Source: DASRRB01 sp036732755 (GTDB lineage Bacteria > Planctomycetota > B15-G4 > SIAN01). From it: DNA of 64,000 nucleotides. The notes under the pieces are model-generated. The model worked only from the letters and a program-made list of their open reading frames with translations, was not told the origin of the DNA and did not search any database. Each line of letters starts with the position of its first letter. The first letter of the stretch is position 1. This document shows, piece after piece, positions 39,310-47,392 of this stretch. The position numbers and the translations under genes are program-made. The stretch lies in the NCBI GenBank assembly GCA_036732755.1, contig DAINBU010000007.1:1-64000 (forward strand), in the 5' to 3' direction.

Positions 39310-40146
39310 ATGAGTCTGGTCATCAACACGAACCTGGCGAGCCTCAGCGCTCGCGGCAGCCTGGACGCCGTCACGACCCGGCTGGAGAAGAACTTCGCCC
39401 ACCTGTCCACCGGCCTGCGCATCACGACGGCCGCGGACGACGCCGCCGGGCTGGCGATCTCGGAGCGCATGCGCGCCCAGATCCGCAGCCTCTCCCAGGC
39501 GCAGCGCAACGCCAACGACGGCATCTCGATGGTGCAGGTCGGCGAAGGCGCCATGAACGAGATGGACAGCATCCTGATCCGGATGCGCGAGCTCGCCATC
39601 GAGGCGAACAACGGCACCGTCTCCGCGAGCGACCGGGACACGCTGAACCAGGAGTTCACCAGCCTGATCGCCGAGATCGACCGCATCGCGCGGTCGACCC
39701 AGTTCAACGGCGTGAACATGCTCGACGGCTCGACCGTGAACGTCGTCTTCCAGGTCGGCGCCAACAACGTCACCAACGTCGACACGCTGAGCGTCGGCCT
39801 GGTCTCGGTCCTGGCGAGCGACCTCGGCATCACCGCGCTCGACATCGGCTCGGCCGGCTCGCCCACGACGGCCATCACGGGCATCGACGCCGCGATCGAC
39901 GTGGTCGTCGCCGCTCGCGGCGACCTGGGCGCGCTCCAGAACCGCCTGCAGTCCACGATCACCAACCTCGGCGTGAGCGTCGAGAACCTCACCGCCGCCG
40001 AGTCGCGCATCCGCGACGTCGACGTCGCCTCCGAGTCGGCCGAGCTCACGCGCAACTCGATCCTGCAGCAGGCGTCGATCGCGGTGCTGGCACAGGCGAA
40101 CGTGCAGCCGCAGAACGCGCTGCAGCTGCTGCAGAACCTCGGTTAG
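39310..40146 (+). CDS. fliC: Flagellin (copy 2)
   Basis: 278 residues with complete D0/D1 ends: SLVINTNLASLSARGSL and AADDAAGLAISERMRAQI at the N-terminus, NSILQQASIAVLAQANVQP and LQLLQNLG at the C-terminus. The middle is short, so surface domains are minimal. It differs from copy 1 mainly in the central third. The ATG has GGAGG ten bases upstream. Transcribed rightward from the promoter at 39231-39257. Two flagellins could form a mixed or sequential filament. Confidence 0.97.
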   Translation: MSLVINTNLASLSARGSLDAVTTRLEKNFAHLSTGLRITTAADDAAGLAISERMRAQIRSLSQAQRNANDGISMVQVGEGAMNEMDSILIRMRELAIEANNGTVSASDRDTLNQEFTSLIAEIDRIARSTQFNGVNMLDGSTVNVVFQVGANNVTNVDTLSVGLVSVLASDLGITALDIGSAGSPTTAITGIDAAIDVVVAARGDLGALQNRLQSTITNLGVSVENLTAAESRIRDVDVASESAELTRNSILQQASIAVLAQANVQPQNALQLLQNLG

Positions 40147-40310
40147 TCGGTAGCCACAAGGCCTAGGGCGGTCGTTCCCGGGGCCGGGGTGCAAGAGGAC
40201 GCGAAGCCCCTCCACCTGCGCATCCACGGCTCCCGGCTCCGGGAAAGACCGATTGGCCGCCCGAAGGTCGGAACGCGAAGCGAGACGAGACGGACGAACG
40301 AGGAGGGGAG

Positions 40311-40328
40311 CGGCCGGGAGACCGGCCG
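40311..40328 (-). terminator. GC-rich hairpin behind the FlgM-like gene
   Basis: CGGCCGG pairs with CCGGCCG around a GAGA loop, immediately after the stop of the leftward 40331-40723 gene. No T run; terminator function is likely but not certain. It also ends the region downstream of flagellin 2. Confidence 0.5.
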
Positions 40329-40330
40329 GC

Positions 40331-40723
40331 TCACGCGCCCGGAGAAGCCGGCGCGAAGAAGATCTCGCCGCGGAGCAGTCCCGACGCCGCGGTCTCGAAG
40401 GACGTGCGCGAGACCGAGTCGGCGTCGGCGAGTCCGGCGCGGTACTCGTCGATCCGCTCCTGCGGCGGAGGGGCGAGGCGCGCGAGCCCCTCCTTCTGCT
40501 CGAGGATGGCGGCCGCGAGCTCCTCCGAGCGCTCGACGCGGTCGGAGCCGTCGCCCGCCTCCAGCGGAGCGCGCGCGAGCGGAGCAGCCGCGGACGGAGC
40601 ATTCGCGGGCGCGCCGGTCGACGACGTGGCGCCGGTCGAGCTCGCGGGCGCGGACGGAAGTCTCGCGATGTCCATGCTCCCGACATCGACCACATCGAAC
40701 TTGTTTCTGACGAAGAAAAGCAT
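40331..40723 (-). CDS. FlgM-like anti-sigma factor candidate
   Basis: 130 residues. The N-terminus (MLFFVRNKFDVVDVGSMDIARL) is followed by a disordered Ala/Ser/Pro segment and a C-terminal helical part, ILEQKEGLARLAPPPQERID then EYRAGLADADSVSRTSF and ETAASGLLRGEIFF. Length, an unfolded first half and C-terminal helices ending in a short hydrophobic tail are FlgM-like, and it lies beside flagellar genes. The identity with FlgM is weak. The start is ambiguous: ATG 40723 is used; ATG 40675 is possible, longer upstream starts look non-coding. Confidence 0.5.
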   Translation of the reverse strand: MLFFVRNKFDVVDVGSMDIARLPSAPASSTGATSSTGAPANAPSAAAPLARAPLEAGDGSDRVERSEELAAAILEQKEGLARLAPPPQERIDEYRAGLADADSVSRTSFETAASGLLRGEIFFAPASPGA

Positions 40724-40888
40724 CGATCGCGCGGCGCGCCGTCCCGCCGCTCCGAAGAAAGGGCTTCGGTCCGGGAGCCGTGCACCCGGAACGGAGTTCG
40801 GACCTCGGGCGTCGCGGGGACCGGCGCCATGCGCCTCGGCCCGACGCCGGAAGATGCTCGCAAGTCGTGATGGCCGCGGGGGTTGCAC

Positions 40889-40917
40889 GGGACGCGTGCC
40901 GGCGCGCCGGCCGTCCC
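40889..40917. repeat. Large inverted repeat between the FlgM-like gene and fliK
   Basis: GGGACG, three unpaired bases, then GCCGGCG against CGCCGGC and CGTCCC: 13 paired bases in each arm around a centre of a 14-base perfect palindrome (40898-40911). It lies between divergent genes, about 60 bases before fliK, and could be an operator or an RNA hairpin. Confidence 0.6.
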
Positions 40918-40974
40918 TCGCCGCGTCGGCACCGGCTTTGACTTGCCCCGGTCGACCTCGCCAGTTCGAGCGAG

Positions 40975-42114
40975 ATGGCCAAGGGCACCCACTTGCCGCT
41001 GCAGAGCATCGCGATCGCTGCCCCGCGCAGGGCGCCGGAATACGACGCGGAGATCACCCCCGCGGAGCTCCCGTCCGGGCGAGTCCGTTTTTCGGACGAA
41101 CTCGGACGGGAGACCGCACTTGTTGCGCGCCACGACCGCGAACGCGACGCGGGCGATCGCGACGATTCACCCGCGGACCCCGCCGCGCCGAAGCGCACCG
41201 ACGCGAAGCAAGGCGACGACGAGGTCGCGCTCGCGCTCGCGGCGCTCGGGATCGCGCCACCGCCGGAGACCCCGGAAGCGCCGCCGCTCGCGCTCGACGG
41301 CACTCGAACGCCCACGCCTTCCGACGCGATCGTCTCCGACGTCGCTGTCAGCTGCGACCCGAAGACCGGCGCGCCGCTCGTGCCCGACTTCGCCTTCGCT
41401 CCGCTCACGCTCGGCGCCGCCTCGGGAGACGCCCCGTCGAACCTGGCGAATCCGTCGGAACCGTCGCTCGTCGGCGAGCTCGTGCGCGCCGCCGTCGCGA
41501 CGACGGAGCGTGCCGAGCCGTCGCAAGCCGACGGCGCGCGCGCGACCGTCGACACGCTCCATCCATTCACCGCGCTCCTCGCCGCCGACGCCGGCGCGCC
41601 GGTCGCGGCCAAGACGCCGCCGGCGGCCGCGGCCCACGCGCCGGCCGCCGCACCCGAAGTCGCCGCCGGACGCGCTCCCATTCTCGAGGCGCTCCCGCGC
41701 GTCGCGCTCTCCGACGTCCCGCACGCGTTGCCGGCGCTGCTCGAGCGCCTCGAGCCGGAGCTGCGCTTCGGCCGGCGCGGCCGGACCTGGGAGGTCGAGC
41801 TCCGCCTCGATCCGCCCGAGCTCGGCGCGCTGCGCTTCCGCCTCGAACTGCGCGGCGACGAGATCCGCGGCGTCGTCCATTGCGAGCCGCACGTCGAGCG
41901 CCTGCTCGGCCCGGTGCTGAAAGACCTGGAAGAGAACCTCCGCCAGCACGGCGGGGGAGCCACCTTCGACCTCCAGCGGGAGGCGAAGGGGGAGGAGAGG
42001 CCAGCGGCTCCGCGGGAGACGTCGTCGGGAGCGATCCCGCGCGCTGCCGCGGAGCCGCGTGCTCCCTCCCGAATCGCGGTCGACCCGAACCGCCTCGTCG
42101 ACGTCACTGCCTGA
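40975..42114 (+). CDS. fliK: Hook-length control protein FliK
   Basis: 379 residues. The N-terminal two thirds are disordered and Ala/Pro-rich. The C-terminal hook-length domain is clear: WEVELRLDPPELGALRFRL and LELRGDEIRGVVHCEP, followed by a Pro-rich tail. FliK measures the hook and switches FlhB. It is the first gene of the hook group and precedes flgD by 23 bases. Start ATG 40975; the poorly conserved N-terminus makes the start uncertain. Confidence 0.85.
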   Translation: MAKGTHLPLQSIAIAAPRRAPEYDAEITPAELPSGRVRFSDELGRETALVARHDRERDAGDRDDSPADPAAPKRTDAKQGDDEVALALAALGIAPPPETPEAPPLALDGTRTPTPSDAIVSDVAVSCDPKTGAPLVPDFAFAPLTLGAASGDAPSNLANPSEPSLVGELVRAAVATTERAEPSQADGARATVDTLHPFTALLAADAGAPVAAKTPPAAAAHAPAAAPEVAAGRAPILEALPRVALSDVPHALPALLERLEPELRFGRRGRTWEVELRLDPPELGALRFRLELRGDEIRGVVHCEPHVERLLGPVLKDLEENLRQHGGGATFDLQREAKGEERPAAPRETSSGAIPRAAAEPRAPSRIAVDPNRLVDVTA

Positions 42115-42137
42115 ACCCCGTACCAAGGAAGGACCCC

Positions 42138-42596
42138 ATGGCCACCACGGTCGATCCGCTCCAGTCGTACCGCTCTGCGTCCTCCCCGTCGGCGCTGGAC
42201 TCCACCAACGGCCTCTCGGCGGAGCGCCTCGCGTCGGGCGTCGACTTCTTCAGGCTGCTCACGGCGCAGATGTCCGCGCAGGATCCGCTGCAGCCGGTCG
42301 ACAACACGCAGTTCCTGACGCAGCTCGCGCAGTACACGCAGCTGCAGACGCAGCTCGGCACCAACACGACGCTGGCGCAGATGGCCGCGCTGCAGCAGTC
42401 GCTCTCCGCGCTCACGACCATGACGCAGACCGCGTCGATGATCGGGCGCGTGGTCGACTACGTCGATCCGGTCAGCGGAGCCGACCACAGCGGCGTCGTG
42501 TCGGGCGTGAGCGCCGACAACGGCCAGGTCGTCCTCGACGTCGATGGCGCCAAGGTCCCGCTCAACGCGGTGACCGCGGTCCGGGCGGAGGGCTGA
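42138..42596 (+). CDS. flgD: Hook cap scaffold FlgD
   Basis: 152 residues. The N-terminal export and assembly segment is typical: VDFFRLLTAQMSAQDPLQP, VDNTQFLTQLAQYTQLQ. The C-terminal tudor/Ig-like part is short (GRVVDYVDPVSGADHSGVV). ATG 42138 has AGGAAGG eight bases upstream. FlgD guides hook assembly and leaves when the hook is complete. Confidence 0.95.
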   Translation: MATTVDPLQSYRSASSPSALDSTNGLSAERLASGVDFFRLLTAQMSAQDPLQPVDNTQFLTQLAQYTQLQTQLGTNTTLAQMAALQQSLSALTTMTQTASMIGRVVDYVDPVSGADHSGVVSGVSADNGQVVLDVDGAKVPLNAVTAVRAEG

Positions 42597-42600
42597 TCCG

Positions 42601-44550
42601 ATGTCTGGTGCACTCACCTCCGCGCTCTCCGGCCTGCGCGTCCACCAGTTCTATCTCGACGTGATCGGCAACAACCTCGCGAACTCGAGCACGACCGGCT
42701 ACTTCCGCAGCCGCGTCACCTTCGCCGACGTGATGTCGCAGACCTTCTCCAACGGCTCGGCGCCGACCTCGACGATCGGCGGCGTGAACCCGAAGCAGGT
42801 CGGGCTCGGCGTCACGGTCCACTCGGTCGACATCCGCAACGACCAGGGCGTGCTGAACGCCACCGGCCGGCCGTTCGACCTCGCCGTCCAGGGCAACGGC
42901 TTCTTCGTGCTCAACACCGGCACGCAGAACCTCTACTCGCGCGCCGGCGGCTTCGGCATCGACAAGGACGACTTCCTGGTCGACCCCGGCACCGGCTACC
43001 GCGTGCGCAGCGCGTCGGGCCAGGACATCCGCCTCCCGATCGACACGCTGCTTCCGGCCAAGGAGACGGGGACGATCCACCTCGGCGGCAACCTGCCGGC
43101 GAAGGTGGGCGGTCCGTTCGCCGAGGTCCTCACCACGGCGTCCGCCTTCCAGGGCGGCACGCACGCGGTGGTGGGCGGCTCGGCGACCGGCCCCTTCGCG
43201 CTCGCCGACGGCGACACGCTCGACGTCAGGGTCGACGACGGCGTGACCCAGACCGTCACCTTCCGCGCCGCCGACTTCACGGCGCTCGGCTCCAACATCG
43301 CGACCGCGTCGGCGACCGACGTCGCGACCGTGATGCAGGCGCAGCTCACCGGCGCGACCGTCGACGGCTCGTCGGGCTCGCTCGTCATCACCTCGAACCG
43401 CACCGGCGAGGTCTCGGCGATCAAGGTCGACGACGGCACCGGCTCGCCGGCGGCGCTCCTCGGCCTCTCGACGACGCTCGTGACCGGCGTCTCGTCGCCG
43501 GCCACCGCCGCCACCGCGCTGAACGACCTCGCCGACAACGTGGTCGACTACCAGAACGGCGACCGTATCGACGTGGCCGGCACCAACGCGGCCGGCCAGG
43601 CCTTCGCCGGGACCTTCGTCTACGGCACCGACGGCACCACGCTCGGCGACCTGCGCGACTTCGTCGACAACCTGGTGAGCGACGCGACCGTCGCGATCGA
43701 CGCGAGCGGCAACCTGGTCGTCACCGCCGACGAGACCGGCCTCGCGACCCTCGGCGTGACGCTCACCGACGACGTCGCGAACGCCGGGCAGACCACGTTC
43801 TCGCTGCACGGCTTCACGGAGACGACGGCCGGCACCGACCCCGACCAGGCGCGCACCAGCCTCGACGTCTACGACACGCGCGGCCTGAGCCACACGCTCA
43901 CGCTGACCTTCACGCGCGTCGACGACGCGCAGTGGAACGTCGCGGCGACCACCGACGACGCGAACGACCTGGTCGTCGACGGCGTCGTGCAGGGCGTGCG
44001 CTTCAACGAGGACGGCTCGTTCGCGGCGGTCACCGGCTCGGGGAGCGGCGACGCGAATCTGCAAATCACCTTCGACGGCCTCACCGCGGCGCAGACGATC
44101 GCGCTGAACGTCGGCACGAGCGGCCAGCTCGACGGCGTGACGCAGCTCGGCCAGACGGCGAGCCTCAACGCCCGCTCGCAGGACGGCTACGCCACGGGCG
44201 AGCTCGTCTCGATGAGCGTCAACAGCGACGGCACGATCGTCGGCGCCTACAGCAACGGCCAGAGCCAGGTGCTCGACCAGATCGCGCTGGCGGTCTTCTC
44301 GAACGCGGAAGGCCTCCTGCGCGTCGGCGCCACGATGTTCCAGGAGTCGACCAACTCCGGGACGGCGCAGCTCCAGGCGGCCGGCGGCGGACGCCCCGGC
44401 CAGATCATGGGCGGCGCGCTCGAGGCGTCGAACGTCGACGTGGCCGAGGAGTTCGTGAAGCTGATCGAGGCGCAGCGCGGCTTCGAGGCCAACGCACGCG
44501 TGATCCGCGTCACCGACCAGCTCCTGCAGGACCTCACCCAGATCATCTGA
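42601..44550 (+). CDS. flgE: Hook protein FlgE
   Basis: 649 residues, longer than the usual ~400-430. The N-terminus (ALTSALSGLRVHQFYLDVIG) and C-terminus (EEFVKLIEAQRGFEANARVI) are the rod/hook D0 helices. The middle holds additional beta domains, including a module (about residues 200-294) with DTLDVRVDDGVTQTVTF and ATSATDV-like repeats that also occurs in FlgK. ATG directly after flgD. The extra domains enlarge the outer face of the hook. Confidence 0.96.
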   Translation: MSGALTSALSGLRVHQFYLDVIGNNLANSSTTGYFRSRVTFADVMSQTFSNGSAPTSTIGGVNPKQVGLGVTVHSVDIRNDQGVLNATGRPFDLAVQGNGFFVLNTGTQNLYSRAGGFGIDKDDFLVDPGTGYRVRSASGQDIRLPIDTLLPAKETGTIHLGGNLPAKVGGPFAEVLTTASAFQGGTHAVVGGSATGPFALADGDTLDVRVDDGVTQTVTFRAADFTALGSNIATASATDVATVMQAQLTGATVDGSSGSLVITSNRTGEVSAIKVDDGTGSPAALLGLSTTLVTGVSSPATAATALNDLADNVVDYQNGDRIDVAGTNAAGQAFAGTFVYGTDGTTLGDLRDFVDNLVSDATVAIDASGNLVVTADETGLATLGVTLTDDVANAGQTTFSLHGFTETTAGTDPDQARTSLDVYDTRGLSHTLTLTFTRVDDAQWNVAATTDDANDLVVDGVVQGVRFNEDGSFAAVTGSGSGDANLQITFDGLTAAQTIALNVGTSGQLDGVTQLGQTASLNARSQDGYATGELVSMSVNSDGTIVGAYSNGQSQVLDQIALAVFSNAEGLLRVGATMFQESTNSGTAQLQAAGGGRPGQIMGGALEASNVDVAEEFVKLIEAQRGFEANARVIRVTDQLLQDLTQII

Positions 44551-44571
44551 GCCGCGGGAGCCCGCCACGAC

Positions 44572-45651
44572 ATGATCCAGGCGTTGCACGCACTCGACGG
44601 ACGGCGCGGCCTGTCCGTCGACGAGCGCCTGCGGGCCGTCGGCGACGGCCTGCGGAACTTCGGCACGAGCAGCGAGGACCTGCTGCGCAACGTGGGCATC
44701 GTCGCCTGCGTCGCGCTGCTGGTGCTCCTCGTGCTGCTCGTCGCCGCGCGGGTGCGCCGCGCGCGTTGGGTCGCGCGCCACCTGCGCCTCCTGCGCGCGG
44801 CCGGACTGCAGCCCGAGGAGCTCGCGCTCTTCCGCGCCGTCGCGCGGCGCGCCGACGGCGGGCGCGTGCCGCTGCTCGTGCGCAACCGCGGCGCCTTCGA
44901 CGCCGCGGCGAGCGAGTACGTGCGCCGCTCCTCGCCCGCCTCGGAGCGGCGCGACGAGCTCTCGCGCGTGCTCTCGCTGCGCCGCCGCGTCCCGTTCGAC
45001 CACCGCTGGACGGAGCCGCCGGCGATCGAGGTCGGGACCCCCGTGACCTTCGTGCTGCGCCTCGACGCGCAGCGCGTGCGCCAGCTCGAGGGGCGCGTGC
45101 TCGGCGCGCCGCCGCACGCGCTCCAGGTCGGACTGCAGCCGGGCCTCGCCGACAAGGAGTCGGCCGACCGCCTGCTCACCGGCCAGGAGGTGCTGATCGT
45201 CGTGCGGCGCGGCGTCGAGTATCGCGAGGCGCGCGTGCGCGTCCGCGGCCGCTGCATGGGGCGCACGCTGCAGATCCTGATCGACCGTCCGGTCGCGCTC
45301 ACCGCGTCGCGCGTCAAGCTCGCGTGGCGCGGCGCCGACGAGCGGGTGCACGTCGAGAAGGTCGAGCGCTTCTCCGCGCGCCTGGCCGACGACGAGGTGC
45401 CGCGCTTCGAGGCGACGCTCGTCGCGAGCGCGAGCGACGGGCTGCTGATCCGGTTCCGGAACGTCCGGCCGCGCCACGGCGAGGCGATCCGCGTCCTCGC
45501 CGGCGCGCACGCGGGCTTCTACCGCGGCTACGCGGTGCTCGCGCCGAGCGGCAAGGGCGGCGAGGTCTTCGTGATCCGCCGGCAGGGCGAGCGGTCGGCC
45601 GACCGCGCCGCGGCGCTCACCGAGGGTCGTGCCAAGAGCGACAGTGCATGA
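44572..45651 (+). CDS. Membrane-anchored PilZ/YcgR-like protein
   Basis: 359 residues. An N-terminal segment and one membrane helix (about 42-60, GIVACVALLVLLVLLVAARV) are followed by a helical part and two beta domains: PAIEVGTPVTFVLRLDAQRV and RFRNVRPRHGEAIRV. The pattern resembles the N-terminal YcgR domain and PilZ-type barrels, which bind cyclic di-GMP and brake the motor. The classical RxxxR and D/NxSxxG motifs of PilZ are not evident, so cyclic di-GMP binding is uncertain. It lies directly after flgE. Confidence 0.6.
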   Translation: MIQALHALDGRRGLSVDERLRAVGDGLRNFGTSSEDLLRNVGIVACVALLVLLVLLVAARVRRARWVARHLRLLRAAGLQPEELALFRAVARRADGGRVPLLVRNRGAFDAAASEYVRRSSPASERRDELSRVLSLRRRVPFDHRWTEPPAIEVGTPVTFVLRLDAQRVRQLEGRVLGAPPHALQVGLQPGLADKESADRLLTGQEVLIVVRRGVEYREARVRVRGRCMGRTLQILIDRPVALTASRVKLAWRGADERVHVEKVERFSARLADDEVPRFEATLVASASDGLLIRFRNVRPRHGEAIRVLAGAHAGFYRGYAVLAPSGKGGEVFVIRRQGERSADRAAALTEGRAKSDSA

Positions 45652-45712
45652 ATCGCCGGCATCCGCCGGCGGGCCATAGGTCGCCGGCCGCGGCCGGCGG
45701 GAGGGGGAGACC

Positions 45713-47392
45713 ATGGGACGCCGTGACGAACTGATCCAGCGCTACGCCGCGATCCGCGCGCAGGCCGCCGCGGGTGCTTCGAGCGCGACGTTCCGCGACT
45801 ACGAAGCGCTTTGGCGCGACGCCCGCGACTCCGGGGAGGCGGAGGTGGTCACGCGCTGCCTCGCCGACCTCGCGGAGCTGACCGCGCAGATCGATCCGGC
45901 GATCGCCCGCGCGCTCGCCCAGGCGATCCCGGATCGGGCGCGGCCCGCGGCGGCGCCGGCGATCGACCTCTCCGTCGTCGTCGTCGGGGCGCCCGAGTCC
46001 GCGGGCGAGACGGCGGCGCAGCGCGGCCTCGCCCGCCAGACGCTCGCCGCGCCGCGCTTCGAGACGATCCTCGCCGACGCGTCGGGCCCGGCCGCGCGCA
46101 ACGAGGCGCTCGCCGCCGCGCGCGGCCGCGTCGTCCTCTTCCTCGACGCCGACGTCGAGCCGGACAGCGACGCGCTCGAGCGCGTCCTCGCCGCGCACGC
46201 CGGCGGCGCCGAGCAGATCGTCGTGGGTCGCGTCGACTTCGCCGACCTCGCGGTCGCTCCGCTCACGCGCACCCTCGTCCAGCTCGGCCTCGAGGCGCCG
46301 ACCTCCGAGTTCTTCCACGCCGGCGCGATCGCGCCCGACTGCTGCACATCGGCCTTCCTCAGCGCGCCGCGCGCGACGCTCGCGCGCCTCGGCGGCTTCG
46401 ACGCCGGGCTCGAGCGGCTCGACGGCGTCGATCTCGCCGTGCGCCTCGGCGCGATCCGGTTCGACCCGGCGCTCCGCGCGACGCGCCGCGCCGCCGACGA
46501 CCTCGGCGCGTGGCGACGCCGCGCGCGCGACCTCGGCGCCGACTGGTGCCGCCTGCTCGAGAAGCACGGCGCCTCCGCGCCGCCCGCGTTCCTGCAGGGG
46601 ATCGGGCTGGAGCGGGCGGCCGCCGAGACGCTGGTCGCGACGCTGCTGCGCGACGCCGACGGACAGGCACGCTGCGCGCAGTCGCTCGAGGAGTCGCTGC
46701 GCGAGTTCACGCGCGTCGTCGTCGCCCAGCGCGAGCGCGCCGACGAGCTCTTCTCGAAGGTGGCCGACGACTTCGCGCGGCTGTTGCTGCGCCTCACGCG
46801 CCATGAGCTCGCGCGCGGCTTCGTCCACGCCGTGCAGGGCGCCCCGCGCGAGGCGCTCGAGCGCTGCGCGGCGCCGCTCGAAAACGGGGCCGCCGTGCTG
46901 GTGGCCGGTGACGCTTCGCTACGCGAGGCGATCGAGGTCGTGCGTGCGAATCTCCCGCCCGACGGCCGCCTGATCGTCGCGATCCCGGCCGGCGCGCCCG
47001 ACCTGGCGCTCCCGTCCGATGCGCGCATCGTCCGCCTCGCGCTGCCGCGCGATACGGCAGGCGGAGCGCTGCGGCGGGCGCTGCTCGGCGCGAGCGACGC
47101 CAGCTTCTTCGTGCTGCTCGACGGCTCGTGCGCGCCGACGCGCTCCGAATGGGAGGCGATCCGCGTCACGCTCGGCACGCTGCCGTGCATCGGCGCCTGC
47201 AACGTCGAGGGCGACAGCGGCGGGCCGCTCGCGCAGGCGGAGCTGGCCGCGCGGCTGCCCGAAGAGCTCGTCGCGATCCGGCGCGACGTCCTCGAGAGCG
47301 ATCCCGGCGGCGCCGGGACGCTGCTCGAACGGCTGGCCCGCCGCGGACTGCGCCTCGCGACGGCAAAACCGGGACTCGTCGCATGCCCGTGA
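45713..47392 (+). CDS. Family 2 glycosyltransferase in the flagellar cluster
   Basis: 559 residues. A short N-terminal helical domain is followed by a GT-A domain with IDLSVVVVGAPES (84-96), the DADV metal site (145-148) and the C-terminal ERLDGVDLAVRLG region. The second half (about 330-559) is a helical part plus a nucleotide-sugar-like fold with LIVAIPAGAPDLAL and no clear catalytic residue; a degenerate second transferase is possible. GGGAGGGGGAG precedes ATG 45713. It overlaps the next large gene by ten bases, so both act together, most likely on flagellin or hook proteins. The acceptor is inferred from position. Confidence 0.8.
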   Translation: MGRRDELIQRYAAIRAQAAAGASSATFRDYEALWRDARDSGEAEVVTRCLADLAELTAQIDPAIARALAQAIPDRARPAAAPAIDLSVVVVGAPESAGETAAQRGLARQTLAAPRFETILADASGPAARNEALAAARGRVVLFLDADVEPDSDALERVLAAHAGGAEQIVVGRVDFADLAVAPLTRTLVQLGLEAPTSEFFHAGAIAPDCCTSAFLSAPRATLARLGGFDAGLERLDGVDLAVRLGAIRFDPALRATRRAADDLGAWRRRARDLGADWCRLLEKHGASAPPAFLQGIGLERAAAETLVATLLRDADGQARCAQSLEESLREFTRVVVAQRERADELFSKVADDFARLLLRLTRHELARGFVHAVQGAPREALERCAAPLENGAAVLVAGDASLREAIEVVRANLPPDGRLIVAIPAGAPDLALPSDARIVRLALPRDTAGGALRRALLGASDASFFVLLDGSCAPTRSEWEAIRVTLGTLPCIGACNVEGDSGGPLAQAELAARLPEELVAIRRDVLESDPGGAGTLLERLARRGLRLATAKPGLVACP

